NCBI GenBank assembly: GCA_031288175.1
Contig: JAITRW010000022.1
Location: forward strand, 1-64,000
Length of the DNA stretch: 64,000 bases
From: Tannerellaceae bacterium
GTDB taxonomy: Bacteria > Bacteroidota > Bacteroidia > Bacteroidales > Tannerellaceae
Reading direction: 5' to 3'
The first letter of the stretch is position 1; every line of letters starts with the position of its first letter. The translations under genes were made by a program, and so were the position numbers. The notes below the pieces were generated by a model, which ran no database searches, had not been told where the DNA came from, and saw only the letters and a list, made by a program, of their open reading frames with translations. This document shows, one piece after another, positions 27,136 through 36,379 of this stretch.

Positions 27136-27143
27136 TACATTTG
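27136..27143 (+). promoter_or_regulatory. Promoter -7 element of the MFS/radical SAM operon
   Basis: TACATTTG matches the -7 consensus and lies 51 bases before the MFS start codon. The nearest TTG (27118-27120) is only 15 bases away, shorter than usual, so the -33 part is uncertain. Confidence 0.5.
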
Positions 27144-27194
27144 CAGGGTTCCGGAAGAGAAGGCAAAAACAGTGAATAGGAAGGTGAGAGTGGG

Positions 27195-28388
27195 ATGAAG
27201 GAACAAGTATACGAAAAGGGAAAACCAGCTTTTGGCGTGTTATTTATGTTGAGTGTAGCGCACAGCCTGAACGACATGATGCAATCGGTGATTATGGCCT
27301 CCTATCCGCTTATTAAGGAAGAATTAGGTTTAACGTTTGCCCAAATCGGACTAATTACGCTGGCATACCAAATAGCGGCATCGGTGTTTCAGCCGATTGT
27401 GGGACTGGTATTCGACCACTTTCCGTTGTCTCGCTCGTTACAGTTAGGAATGAGTTTTACGTTAGTAGGACTTGTTCTGCTTGGATGGGTATCGTCATTG
27501 GATGGAGTGTTGGTGTCGGTTTTTTTAGTAGGGATTGGTTCGTCGGTTTTTCATCCTGAAGCTTCTCGTATTACATCGTTAGCATCGGGAGGGAAAAGGG
27601 GATTGGCACAGTCTATTTTTCAAGTAGGAGGTAATTTTGGAACGGCGGTAGGTCCTTTACTGATAGCCTTGTTAGTGGTGCCCTGTGGTCGTAACCATTT
27701 GTCTTTTTTTGGCTTGGTGGCAGTAGTGGGTATTATTGTGATGATACCGGCATGCCGGTGGCTCAAAGACTACTTGAAAGAATCTAAGATCAAGTTAAAA
27801 TCAGAAAGTCGCGTAACACGTCCGTTATCGTTGGGCGTCACGGTATGGTCAATAGGAATTTTGTTACTGCTCATATTTTCCAAATATATCTATATGGCAA
27901 GTTTGTCCAGTTACTATACATTTTACTTGATAGAAAAATTTGGAGTATCGGTGCAAAGTTCACAGTTATGCTTGTGTGTCTTCTTGGTGGCCCTGGCGAT
28001 AGGTACATTGTTAGGAGGTCCGTTAGGAGATCGGTTTGGTCGGAAATATGTGATATGGTTCTCAATATTAGGTACAGCGCCATTTTCCCTGTTGATGCCG
28101 TATGTGGGGTTTGGCTGGACGGTAGTATTGAGTTTTTGTATCGGCTTGGTGCTTTCATCGGCATTTCCGGCTATTCTGGTGTATGCACAAGAATTGTTGC
28201 CTTACAGATTGGGACTTATTTCGGGACTTTTTTTCGGCCTGGCATTTGGAGTGGCAGGAATGTCATCGGCTATATTGGGTGAGATGGCGGATGTACGTGG
28301 GATAGAGACTGTCTATCGTGCAGTGGCTTATATGCCGTTGATAGGTATGGTGACATGGTTTCTACCCGACTTGAAAAAAAACGAATGA
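27195..28388 (+). CDS. MFS transporter of the fosmidomycin-resistance (Fsr) type
   Basis: This is a twelve-helix major facilitator protein, probably an exporter in the inner membrane. The N-terminus (VAHSLNDMMQSVIMASYPLIKEELGLTFAQIGLITLAYQ) and GSSVFHPEASRITSLASGGKRGLAQSIFQVGGNFGTAVGPLL are characteristic of Fsr-type proteins; the second half has the MFS loop GGPLGDRFGRKYVIW. The 397-residue length is normal. Its stop overlaps the radical SAM start by four bases (ATGA). The natural substrate of most Fsr homologues is unknown, so drug resistance should not be assumed. Coupling to a radical SAM enzyme suggests export of its product or a related metabolite, which is inference. Confidence 0.9.
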   Translation: MKEQVYEKGKPAFGVLFMLSVAHSLNDMMQSVIMASYPLIKEELGLTFAQIGLITLAYQIAASVFQPIVGLVFDHFPLSRSLQLGMSFTLVGLVLLGWVSSLDGVLVSVFLVGIGSSVFHPEASRITSLASGGKRGLAQSIFQVGGNFGTAVGPLLIALLVVPCGRNHLSFFGLVAVVGIIVMIPACRWLKDYLKESKIKLKSESRVTRPLSLGVTVWSIGILLLLIFSKYIYMASLSSYYTFYLIEKFGVSVQSSQLCLCVFLVALAIGTLLGGPLGDRFGRKYVIWFSILGTAPFSLLMPYVGFGWTVVLSFCIGLVLSSAFPAILVYAQELLPYRLGLISGLFFGLAFGVAGMSSAILGEMADVRGIETVYRAVAYMPLIGMVTWFLPDLKKNE

Positions 28389-29287
28389 TAAGGAAGCTGG
28401 GATATCTGGGTTTATGGTTTGTACGCGCACGTTTTATGGGAAGACAGTCGCCGCTCCAGACGGTATTATTTATTTCGGATCAGTGTAATCTGTCGTGTAA
28501 ACATTGTTTGGTTTATTGTCATGAACAGCCTCATATCAAGACCTATAAGCAGGTTAAAGAAGAATTAGAGTATTCTTACCGGATAGGTTCACGGTTCGTT
28601 GACTTCGAAGGAGGTGAGCCGACACTTTGGCGTGATGGTGATCATGACCTCAATTCCCTCATTCATTTGGCTAAACGGATAGGATTTTTTTCTGCGACGA
28701 TTACGACTAATGCCCAACAACCTTTTTCCGGTTCGGAAGCAGATTCTATCTGGGTAAGTCTTGATGGTTTGGGGGTTTACCACGATGATATACGAGGATC
28801 CGGATCTTTTGACAGGTTATGCCGACATATTGCTACGGCGGCTCATCCCCACCTGAGTGTTAATATGGTAATCAATGTACGTAATTATATGTCTGTGGAG
28901 GAGACGGTGCGCTTCGTCCGCGACAGTCCGCATATCCGTTCTATCTCGCTTAATTTTCATACTCCTTATGCGGGGACAGAAGCCCTTTTCCTGGATCGTG
29001 AGAGGCGCTTGGAAGTTATTGATTTGATTATCAGGCTTAAACGACAAGGTTACCCTATTATGAACTCAGTGTCGGGGTTGCGTTTGATGTATCTTCTACA
29101 ACAGGAGACTAAAAGACAGTGTTGGGTGACCAACTTTATCATGCCGACAGGAGAAAGGTTAAAGGAATGTCAAGGAAAGATAGCCGGAGTGTGTGGCTCC
29201 TGTGGCTTCGCGATGGCAGGGGAAATGCAGGCGGTGTTTTCTTTCAAGCTTGACACCTTGTTGGCAGGGATGAATTTAAGATTATAG
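28385..29287 (+). CDS. Radical SAM protein with C-terminal cysteine cluster, function unknown
   Basis: This is a radical SAM enzyme: Cys34, Cys38 and Cys41 (CNLSCKHC) bind the 4Fe-4S cluster that cleaves S-adenosylmethionine, and FEGGEPTL is the SAM-binding GGEP motif. A TIM-barrel-like core follows, with WVSLDGLGVYHDDIRGSG. The last 60 residues hold further cysteines (QCWVTNF, ECQGK, CGSCGF), resembling a shortened SPASM/twitch auxiliary-cluster region. It has 300 residues from ATG at 28385, overlapping the MFS stop. I do not know the substrate; no peptide precursor gene is visible next to it. purC follows after 53 bases, probably unrelated. Confidence 0.85.
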   Translation: MIRKLGYLGLWFVRARFMGRQSPLQTVLFISDQCNLSCKHCLVYCHEQPHIKTYKQVKEELEYSYRIGSRFVDFEGGEPTLWRDGDHDLNSLIHLAKRIGFFSATITTNAQQPFSGSEADSIWVSLDGLGVYHDDIRGSGSFDRLCRHIATAAHPHLSVNMVINVRNYMSVEETVRFVRDSPHIRSISLNFHTPYAGTEALFLDRERRLEVIDLIIRLKRQGYPIMNSVSGLRLMYLLQQETKRQCWVTNFIMPTGERLKECQGKIAGVCGSCGFAMAGEMQAVFSFKLDTLLAGMNLRL

Positions 29288-29340
29288 AAGGTCTAAATGT
29301 GTAAAAAGTGCTTTCTTTACCTCTGTAAAAAGTATTGACA

Positions 29341-30300
29341 ATGGCATTGACGAGAACAGATTTTCATTTCCCCGGACAGCAAGGGATATATCGAGGGAAA
29401 GTACGTGACGTTTACAAAATTGGAGATGATGTGCTGGTAGTGGTGGCTACAGACCGTATTTCCGCTTTTGATGTGATACTTCCTGAAGCGATTCCGCATA
29501 AAGGGCAGGTATTGAATTGTATTGCGGCGGATTTCCTTGACGCTACGGCGGATATCTGCCCTAATTGGAAACTGTCGGTGCCCGATCCGATGGTCACTAT
29601 CGGGCTACAATGTGCCGGTTTTCCTGTGGAGATGGTGGTAAGGGGATACCTTTGCGGAAGCGCGTGGCGTGCTTATCAACGGGGTGTGCGTCGTATCTGT
29701 GGCGTTGTGTTACCCGACGGTTTACGGGAGAATGAGCGTTTCCCGACACCGATCATCACACCGACTACCAAGGCAGATATAGGCCTTCACGACCAGGATA
29801 TATCCCGTGAAGAGATCCTTGAACAAGGTCTGGTTTCGGAATCGGAGTACGTAGAGATGGAGCGTTATACGCACTTGCTTTTTGCGCGTGGTACGGAGAT
29901 AGCTGCGCGTCGCGGATTGATCCTTGTGGATACGAAATACGAATTTGGTCACCGCAATGGACATATCTACCTGATAGATGAAATCCATACCCCCGATTCT
30001 TCAAGGTATTTTTATTTCGACGGCTACGAAGAACGCTTTATGCAGGGGAAGGCACCACGTCAACTCTCCAAAGAATTTGTTCGCGAATGGTTGATAGAAA
30101 ATGGTTTCCGCGGTGAGGCGGGGCAAAAAATACCGTCGATGACACCTGCCATAGTGGCAAGTATCAGCGAGCGGTATATTGAACTCTTCGAACGGATTAC
30201 GGAACGGCCTTTTGTCTGTGAAGACAACGACGACTTACATACCCGCATCGCCCAAAATGTAAAAGAGGCTCTCGGCAAATTGCCGTCAGTTTACCACTGA
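29341..30300 (+). CDS. purC: Phosphoribosylaminoimidazole-succinocarboxamide synthase (SAICAR synthetase)
   Basis: PurC joins aspartate to CAIR using ATP, step eight of purine synthesis. The 319-residue protein shows [40 protein letters not shown], the ATP-binding start, then [40 protein letters not shown] and [13 protein letters not shown]. It is the longer, eukaryote/yeast-like form of PurC. ATG at 29341 is preferred over TTG at 29335. TACCTCTG at about 29320-29327 is a one-mismatch -7 box. Its stop overlaps the convergent DUF5723 gene by ten bases. Confidence 0.96.
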   Translation: MALTRTDFHFPGQQGIYRGKVRDVYKIGDDVLVVVATDRISAFDVILPEAIPHKGQVLNCIAADFLDATADICPNWKLSVPDPMVTIGLQCAGFPVEMVVRGYLCGSAWRAYQRGVRRICGVVLPDGLRENERFPTPIITPTTKADIGLHDQDISREEILEQGLVSESEYVEMERYTHLLFARGTEIAARRGLILVDTKYEFGHRNGHIYLIDEIHTPDSSRYFYFDGYEERFMQGKAPRQLSKEFVREWLIENGFRGEAGQKIPSMTPAIVASISERYIELFERITERPFVCEDNDDLHTRIAQNVKEALGKLPSVYH

Positions 30301-31649
30301 ACAGCCATTCCGAGGTGGATGTTAGCTGCCGTAGCACTAACGGGTAAGAACTGCGGCGTCACTTTGGTCAGCATGTAGTCACTGCCCAAAAAGAAATTGA
30401 AGCCTTTGGGGTAGAAGTTGATGGCGAGCCCAAAGGTCTTGAAATTGCTGTGTATGGCAGAATAACTCAAAGAGGCGGCAAACCAGCTAATAGGACGATA
30501 ATTCGCAGAGGCAGTCAGTTCGGTGTAGGCACCGAGGGGGCTGAAACGGGTGAAAGAAAGAAGCCCTGCGCCTAATTTGTCTTCAAAGAAGGTGTATTCA
30601 CCGCCCAATAATACAGAGGTGGCGAGCATGGTTTTGAAACTTTTATCCTTTTTAGGTAAGAAGTGAGCAAACTCTATAAGTTTGTCAGTCTGCTCGGTGA
30701 ATTTATTGGCGTTACCACCCTCAAGAATATTCAGCTCTTCAAAGTTTAACTCCATACCTTCGTCCGGAATGGAAGATTCGGCGTAAGTAGACTTTCCCCA
30801 AGCAATGAAACCAAAGTCAAGAATAGACGCCGAAAGGGTCAAGTTATCCAGCAACCGGTAAGTTGCCCCCAGATCAATGGCAGCCCCGAAACCCGTGGGA
30901 GAGAAAGATCCGGTCTCCAAACCCTTGATGTACCCCTCTTCCTCGTGTTCTTCAAACTTGAAGTCGCCGGGAAGAGCGGCGGTAATTGTTCCTTGGGCGT
31001 TTGCAGTCCAGATGTCATCCGACAAAGTGGCATCAAAGCGGTCAAACCTGACTTTAGCAGCAGCCAATCCGGAGAGAAGCTTTAGCTTGGCACCGATGGT
31101 CAGTTTATCATCAATAGGGCGGGAGTAACCTGCTGATAGCTCCAACCACGTGCTGAGGTCAATTCCGATTGCAGACATATCATATTTACCGGTCTCTGCT
31201 TTTGTCACGAAGTGAAAAAAGTCTTTAGGTAATGTAGCTTGTAATCCTCCGCGGATAGCAACCCCCGCTGTCCAGAAGGCTGTTCCTGCCTGCCAACCGG
31301 TTTGGATAATGTCCGTCCGGAAATCTACGTTCATCATATTCTTGTTATGAAGGGAGGAAAGCAACTTGTCGGGATCCTGTCCGCTGTTGAGGAAAGTCAG
31401 GAGGCTTCCTTCATCAAGATCCGGGTAAAAAAGTTTATCAATCGCTAATCCATTCATAGCGACATCTAAAGTAAAGGCTCCGACGCCAGGAATACTTACA
31501 AATTTTCCTTCGGTTTGAAAGGCGGGATTAAGCGTGGTGCGAACCACGGATTTATCCATGAAGTAAGCTGTACGAAGCTGTGCAGAGAGGGTTTGGAATG
31601 TCCCCATACTAACGACTACAACGAGTAGGGAAGCGTATAATTGTTTCAT
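30291..31649 (-). CDS. DUF5723-like outer-membrane beta-barrel protein
   Basis: The protein has a signal peptide (about 1-23, TLSA/Q) and then alternating hydrophobic and polar strands rich in aromatic ends, ending in a strand with a terminal Trp ([10 protein letters not shown]), all typical of an outer-membrane barrel. The opening [20 protein letters not shown] and the ordered pattern [47 protein letters not shown] resemble Bacteroidetes DUF5723 proteins as I recall the family. Function is unknown. The gene follows the lipoprotein gene by 28 bases and its last ten bases overlap purC on the other strand. Confidence 0.75.
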   Translation of the reverse strand: MKQLYASLLVVVVSMGTFQTLSAQLRTAYFMDKSVVRTTLNPAFQTEGKFVSIPGVGAFTLDVAMNGLAIDKLFYPDLDEGSLLTFLNSGQDPDKLLSSLHNKNMMNVDFRTDIIQTGWQAGTAFWTAGVAIRGGLQATLPKDFFHFVTKAETGKYDMSAIGIDLSTWLELSAGYSRPIDDKLTIGAKLKLLSGLAAAKVRFDRFDATLSDDIWTANAQGTITAALPGDFKFEEHEEEGYIKGLETGSFSPTGFGAAIDLGATYRLLDNLTLSASILDFGFIAWGKSTYAESSIPDEGMELNFEELNILEGGNANKFTEQTDKLIEFAHFLPKKDKSFKTMLATSVLLGGEYTFFEDKLGAGLLSFTRFSPLGAYTELTASANYRPISWFAASLSYSAIHSNFKTFGLAINFYPKGFNFFLGSDYMLTKVTPQFLPVSATAANIHLGMAVQW

Positions 31650-31677
31650 ATCTCTTTATTTTCTTATCTATTTTCAA

Positions 31678-33303
31678 TCAAAGATCTCTCAATACAATTC
31701 CACCCTTCTTCTTGAACTTCAGTTTAAGGTCTATTGTCTGTTCTTTGTTGAGACAGACACCTTTCACTTTCGGATTTTTACTCCCTATGGCAGTAAAAGA
31801 TATCAGAATACCATCGGCTTTTTTGTCTTTCAACTTGGGCATATCTTTTTCGGAAATGAGGAAAGATACTTCCGCCTTACTTAGTGCTTTCACACTCTGC
31901 TTTTCCCAGTTGATACCGATTGAAGAACCTTTTGCATCAATAATGTCCAAATTTAGCTCTATGTCAAGAGGTAAGTCATTGATGACTTCCCCCGACAATT
32001 CTATTGTACCATTACTAAAAAGTATCTCAATGAGGTCTTCATCAAATACGCCATCAAGCGTTTCCAAGGATGTAAGGTTGAAATCTTCGGCAGGTTCAAG
32101 AGGCACTTTGACAGCAAAGATTAATTCCTGATCCGGTTGGGGGCTGGTGTAGAAACCCGTAGTAGTAGAATCGGAAGAGGCTTTTCCGTGAATGGTCAGC
32201 AATTCAGGTACAATACCAAGAATATCTACGACCTCCTTATTTTCCTCGAAGAAGAAGTCGTCTTTTTTCGGATCGGTGGCGCCAATCCAAATTTTGTTTA
32301 CCTTCTTAGCATCGGGACTGTAGGCAACGGGAGGGGCGATCTTGAGACCGGGAATATGTACAGATTCTTGGTCGTTAGCTATATCCATATCCACCAAGAT
32401 GGGGATACCGATTTTCTGCGTATCAATGAGTTCGATGTGCGGGTCGGCAAAACTCAGGGTAGCATCTTCATCCTCAAACAGGTCGTCAAACTCTTCAAAG
32501 TTAATGACGGTTTCCTCAATATCCATGGTAGTGGCGAATTTCCCGTAAAGGACTTCGTATTCCACTTTTTCTAGGGAAGTCTCGGCCTTGAAACGAGGAG
32601 GTGTGTTGGAAACAGAAACATTAGCGCCTTTAGGGATAGTCAAGGAAAAAGAGCATTGAATACCGTTGTTCTCCTTAGGGATGATACGGCCTAAGTCTAA
32701 CGAGATAGATCCTTGATAGTTTTTCAGCTTGCTGACTACATAGGTAGAATCCTTCGTTGTTTTCCCGTCTTTCAGGAAACAACCTGCGGGGAGGGTTACG
32801 GACAGTTTAATCTCAGATTTATTGTCGTTTGCCTTGAAGTTTGTTAACCAGAAATTAATTTTCAATGTTCCTGTACGGAGAAACATGGAATCTAACACCT
32901 TAATTTCTTTGGAAAGGTCGAATATAATAGGATCCGAAGAACCTTTTGCAACACGTGTGAAGTTATCGGTCTGGGGAAGGGGGTATTGCCAGTTATCAAC
33001 ATCTTCTTCGGAAGAACCGTACTGTTTACCTAAAACAGTTGGATGAGTACCTGCTTTCAAGATTTTCTTCTCCTCAAAGAAGACGTAGTAGTTACCTTCG
33101 TCATCGGTCTTAAGACTCTCCGACGAGGTATCAAAAAGGAAATCACCCAATGAAAAGGATTTCGTTCCCAGACTACCTGATACGTTGTCACCAATGGTGA
33201 TGTTGTCAGTGTCAATGTTTCCGAGATCATAGGCCTCATCTACACACGCTAACGGTAACGTGAGCAGGCATCCTGCGAGCAAGCAATTCAGGCATTTGTA
33301 CAT
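31678..33303 (-). CDS. Large putative surface lipoprotein, unknown function, partner of the DUF5723 protein
   Basis: I do not recognise a named domain. The 541-residue product begins with a lipoprotein-like signal (LLTLPLACVDEAYD) giving Cys20 as a likely lipid site; the acidic residues after it resemble Bacteroidetes signals for surface exposure. The body is beta-rich, with many short strands and repeated D/E-K segments, and no catalytic motif. The gene ends 28 bases before the DUF5723 gene, so both are probably cotranscribed. A barrel plus a lipoprotein could form one outer-membrane complex, which is inference. Its upstream region holds a promoter -7 element and an unusual T8/G9 tract. Confidence 0.7.
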   Translation of the reverse strand: MYKCLNCLLAGCLLTLPLACVDEAYDLGNIDTDNITIGDNVSGSLGTKSFSLGDFLFDTSSESLKTDDEGNYYVFFEEKKILKAGTHPTVLGKQYGSSEEDVDNWQYPLPQTDNFTRVAKGSSDPIIFDLSKEIKVLDSMFLRTGTLKINFWLTNFKANDNKSEIKLSVTLPAGCFLKDGKTTKDSTYVVSKLKNYQGSISLDLGRIIPKENNGIQCSFSLTIPKGANVSVSNTPPRFKAETSLEKVEYEVLYGKFATTMDIEETVINFEEFDDLFEDEDATLSFADPHIELIDTQKIGIPILVDMDIANDQESVHIPGLKIAPPVAYSPDAKKVNKIWIGATDPKKDDFFFEENKEVVDILGIVPELLTIHGKASSDSTTTGFYTSPQPDQELIFAVKVPLEPAEDFNLTSLETLDGVFDEDLIEILFSNGTIELSGEVINDLPLDIELNLDIIDAKGSSIGINWEKQSVKALSKAEVSFLISEKDMPKLKDKKADGILISFTAIGSKNPKVKGVCLNKEQTIDLKLKFKKKGGIVLRDL

Positions 33304-33373
33304 AAAAGAACTTTTTAAATTTAAAGTGAATAATGAACCGTTAGGTTGTCTCCAAAGGAAACAAGTAACGCAA

Positions 33374-33381
33374 CAAAAGTA
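33374..33381 (-). promoter_or_regulatory. Promoter -7 element of the lipoprotein-DUF5723 operon
   Basis: The minus strand reads TACTTTTG, 70 bases before the lipoprotein ATG. No TTTG -33 box stands at the right distance; instead the region upstream is rich in A/T and homopolymers. Confidence 0.55.
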
Positions 33382-33414
33382 GGAGTTTTTTTGTTGTTCT
33401 TACGAATTAAGTCG

Positions 33415-33435
33415 TTTTTTTTACGCGGGGGGGGG
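33415..33435. repeat. Adjacent homopolymer tracts T8 and G9 upstream of the lipoprotein promoter
   Basis: Eight T (33415-33422), ACGC, then nine G (33427-33435) stand 34-54 bases upstream of the lipoprotein -7 box. The 33304-33516 interval otherwise holds only the leader and promoter of that operon. Such tracts change length readily and could alter promoter strength. Confidence 0.9.
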
Positions 33436-33516
33436 TAAATCGCTGTTGGTCAATCCGTTGCGTACTTTTAACAATAGAAAGGAAATCAAAGCGTTACCTC
33501 TTCATAAATACTATTG

Positions 33517-33590
33517 CTCTCCCTCTTGGACTTGAACCAAGGACCCTCTGATTAACAGTCAGATGCTCTAACCAACTGAGCTAAGGAAGA
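33517..33590 (-). tRNA. tRNA-Asn (anticodon GUU)
   Basis: The minus strand folds into a full cloverleaf of 74 bases: acceptor TCTTCCT/AGGGAGA with one G-U pair, D arm GCTC/GAGC, anticodon stem TCTGA/TCAGA with loop CTGTTAA (anticodon GTT), variable loop GGGTC, T arm CTTGG-TTCAAGT-CCAAG, and discriminator G. The CCA end is not encoded. Confidence 0.97.
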
Positions 33591-33608
33591 ATATCTAAGT
33601 CGCGGGTG

Positions 33609-33638
33609 CAAAAGTAGAACTGTTTTTCAATTATACAA
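33609..33638 (-). promoter_or_regulatory. Bacteroidetes-type promoter of tRNA-Asn
   Basis: On the minus strand TTG (33638-33636), 19 bases, and TACTTTTG (33616-33609) form a full consensus match, with the -7 box 18 bases before the tRNA 5' end. Confidence 0.75.
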
Positions 33639-33687
33639 TATCTTTGTCCGAAAAATCCGGAGTGACGAAGTTGATGTAGTTAAGGAG

Positions 33688-33702
33688 CGTAGCGAGGCTA
33701 CG
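33688..33702. other. Short hairpin upstream of the PfkB kinase gene
   Basis: CGTAGC, a three-base loop GAG, and GCTACG form a perfect six-pair stem about 60 bases before the kinase ATG. There is no following T-run, so it is not an obvious terminator; it may be a leader structure or a protein site. The role is unknown. Confidence 0.35.
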
Positions 33703-33762
33703 AGTGTTTGCGCACAACTTATTTCGGTGGTTGTAGATTCATCAGATTAAAGAGAAGGGATC

Positions 33763-34749
33763 ATGCATGTAGTAGGGATGGGTAATGCGTTGATGGATGT
33801 GTTGTTGCGACTACCATCGGATGCGGTTTTGGAACGGATAGGTCTCCGTAAGGGAGTTATGGAGCTAGTGAGCGAGGCTCAGATGTTAGCGTTGCGTGAA
33901 GAACAGGCGAGTTTGATACAGACGGAGAAGCCTGGAGGAGCGGCTTGTAATACGGTGCGTGCATTGTCACGCTTAGGAGTAAAGACGGGATTTATCGGTA
34001 AAATCGGAACGGATGCAGCGGGGATATATTATGAGGAAGCTGTCCGTAATGCAGGAGTGACACCTTTCTTTGTACGTACGGAGGGAATATCGGGTAGCTG
34101 CACGGTGCTGATCTCTCCGGACGGGGAACGGACAATGGCGACTTTCCTCGGACCGGCAGCGGAAATAAGACCGGCAGAATTGTCCGACACTTTGTTCCCT
34201 GACGATGGATACCTTTATATAGAGGGTTATCTGACCGCGAATGAACCCCTCATGCGTGCGGCGATAGCGTTGGCACGTCGAAAAGGAACGAAAGTAGCGT
34301 TAGATTTGGCGAACTTCCATATTGTGGATACGTATAAGCCTCTGCTTGAGGAGATAGTTCCGCAAGTGGATATCCTTTTCTGTAATGAGAGTGAGGCAAA
34401 AGCGTTCACTCGTATGTCGGCCGGAGCAGCGGCGGAATGTCTGGGGCGTCTTGTACGGATAGCCGTGGTGACGATGGGGGAAAATGGGGCGTTGATCGCT
34501 TCCGGAGGAAATGTCTTTCATGTGGAGGCACATCGTTGTTGTCCGATAGATACCACAGGAGCGGGCGACCATTTTGCTGCCGGATTCTTCTATGGGCAAA
34601 CGGCAAAGGCGACACTTGAACAATCGGGACGGTTGGGCGTTTTACTTGCCGGTTATGCCGTTAATGTGATTGGAACGGAGATACCGGAAGAATATTGGGA
34701 AAAGATACGGAATGAGATGGCGGAGATTTTAGGTACGGGTAAACGATAA
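33763..34749 (+). CDS. PfkB-family sugar/nucleoside kinase (adenosine kinase-like)
   Basis: This is a ribokinase-fold kinase that phosphorylates a sugar or nucleoside with ATP. Both PfkB signatures are visible: GGAACNTVRALSRLGVKTGFIGKIGTDAAG near residue 57 and CPIDTTGAGDHFAAGFFYG near residue 262, with the catalytic Asp in GAGD. The 328-residue length and the pattern GNALMDVLLRLPSD fit the adenosine-kinase-like subgroup common in Bacteroidetes, but the substrate is not certain. It starts a plus-strand run with an S41 protease (10-base gap) and thiE. The 172-base region between tRNA-Asn and this gene contains the tRNA promoter and a hairpin. Confidence 0.9.
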   Translation: MHVVGMGNALMDVLLRLPSDAVLERIGLRKGVMELVSEAQMLALREEQASLIQTEKPGGAACNTVRALSRLGVKTGFIGKIGTDAAGIYYEEAVRNAGVTPFFVRTEGISGSCTVLISPDGERTMATFLGPAAEIRPAELSDTLFPDDGYLYIEGYLTANEPLMRAAIALARRKGTKVALDLANFHIVDTYKPLLEEIVPQVDILFCNESEAKAFTRMSAGAAAECLGRLVRIAVVTMGENGALIASGGNVFHVEAHRCCPIDTTGAGDHFAAGFFYGQTAKATLEQSGRLGVLLAGYAVNVIGTEIPEEYWEKIRNEMAEILGTGKR

Positions 34750-34759
34750 AGAATCGGTG

Positions 34760-36379
34760 ATGGGAAAAAAAGTAGTGGTGATATTAGGTTGTTTCCTGTT
34801 TCTTGCGGACACTTGGGGGCAAGAAAGGAGGGCAGAGGTAGCCAAGCAGTTGGAGATACTCAATGCGCTGGTGAAGGAAGTGGAAATGTTTTATGTGGAT
34901 ACGATAGAAATAGAGAAAATGGTGCGCAGGGGTGTTCAAGCAATGTTATCGGGGTTAGATCCGTACACAGAGTACATTCCGGAAGAGGATGTGGAGGATC
35001 TACAGATTATTACTACCGGTGAATACGGAGGTATAGGTTCCATTATTCGTCAGCGTAGTTCGGGTGAAGGGGTGATGATTGCCGAACCTTACGAAGGGAT
35101 GCCGACTGCATTAGCCGGATTGAAAGCGGGAGACCTGATTGTTGCTGTGGATACAATAAACGTTGTGGGAAAAGGTAGCGGAGAGGTGAGCCGTCTTCTC
35201 AAAGGCACACCAAACACTACGGTGACGTTAACTATCCGGCGTCCGAATGAGGCAAAGGAACAGGAAATCAAACTTATTCGTCGGCAAATAGTACTGAATA
35301 CGGTACAATATTATGACGTGTTCAATGGTACGGGTTATATTTACTTGAGTAACTTCACGGATAAGAGTGCACAGGAAATGCAGGATGCTTTTGAAGATTT
35401 GCGGAGGAGAGATATTCATTCGCTGATCCTTGACTTGCGTGGAAACGGTGGTGGTTTATTGGAAACGGCTGTTCGTATAGTAGGGATGTTTGTTCCACAA
35501 GGAAGTGAAGTGATTTCCACGAAGGGAAAATTACGACAATGGGATAGGGTTTACAGGACTACTGCCGAGCCGGTTGATACTGTTATTCCTTTGGTGGTAC
35601 TTATAGATGAACATTCCGCTTCAGCTTCGGAAATTGTAGCTGGGGCGTTACAGGATATGGACCGTGCCGTTCTGATAGGTAATCGTTCCTTTGGTAAAGG
35701 ATTAGTGCAGTCGCCCCGTGATTTGCCTCATGACGGTAAACTTAAAGTGACGATGAGTCGCTATTACATTCCCAGCGGCCGTTGTATTCAGCAACTTGAC
35801 TATTCTCACCGTAACGCTGACGGTAGCGTAGCAGCTATCCCCGATAGCCTGACGTCGGTGTTCTACACTGCAGGAGGCCGCCCTGTGCGCGACGGCGGGG
35901 GTATCCGTCCTGATATAGAAGTGGAGGGAAAAAATGTGCCCACTATGATTTATTATCTCATTCATGATGATCTGTTTTTTGATTTTGTGACGAATTGGGT
36001 ACAACAGCATGATACAATAGCTCCTGCCGGTCTCTTTAGTGCTTCCGATGAGGATTTTGAGGCGCTTAAAGCTTATGCCTGTGTACATGATTTTTCTTAC
36101 GACCGACAGAGTATCAAAGCGCTCAACCGCCTCAAAGATATAGCCCGAACAGAGGGATATCTTGACGAAGATTCAACGCTGCTTGCTACCCTCGAAGAAC
36201 GTTTGACACCTGATATTACACGCGATTTCGATCGTTTCAAGGTAGATGTGAAACGGTTCCTGACTTCGGAGATCGTTAAACGTTATTATTACCAGCGTGG
36301 GGAACTTATAGATTCGCTTAGTGATGATCCTGTATTACAACGGGCATTGGCCGAACTTTCGAGAGAGGAACAAGAGTAA
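34760..36379 (+). CDS. S41-family C-terminal processing peptidase (Prc/CtpA-like)
   Basis: This exported serine protease cuts near the C-terminus of envelope proteins. The 539 residues contain a signal peptide (about 1-20, ADTWG/Q), an N-terminal helical region with MLSGLDPYTEYIP, a PDZ domain (about 85-170, GIGSIIRQ and AGLKAGDLIVAVD), and the catalytic Ser-Lys core: HSASASEIVAGALQDMDRAVLIGNRSFGKGLVQ. DGGGIRPDIEV follows and a helical C-terminal domain of about 150 residues ends it. ATG at 34760 is preferred over GTG at 34757. It sits between the kinase gene and thiE, whose start follows its stop directly. Confidence 0.94.
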   Translation: MGKKVVVILGCFLFLADTWGQERRAEVAKQLEILNALVKEVEMFYVDTIEIEKMVRRGVQAMLSGLDPYTEYIPEEDVEDLQIITTGEYGGIGSIIRQRSSGEGVMIAEPYEGMPTALAGLKAGDLIVAVDTINVVGKGSGEVSRLLKGTPNTTVTLTIRRPNEAKEQEIKLIRRQIVLNTVQYYDVFNGTGYIYLSNFTDKSAQEMQDAFEDLRRRDIHSLILDLRGNGGGLLETAVRIVGMFVPQGSEVISTKGKLRQWDRVYRTTAEPVDTVIPLVVLIDEHSASASEIVAGALQDMDRAVLIGNRSFGKGLVQSPRDLPHDGKLKVTMSRYYIPSGRCIQQLDYSHRNADGSVAAIPDSLTSVFYTAGGRPVRDGGGIRPDIEVEGKNVPTMIYYLIHDDLFFDFVTNWVQQHDTIAPAGLFSASDEDFEALKAYACVHDFSYDRQSIKALNRLKDIARTEGYLDEDSTLLATLEERLTPDITRDFDRFKVDVKRFLTSEIVKRYYYQRGELIDSLSDDPVLQRALAELSREEQE

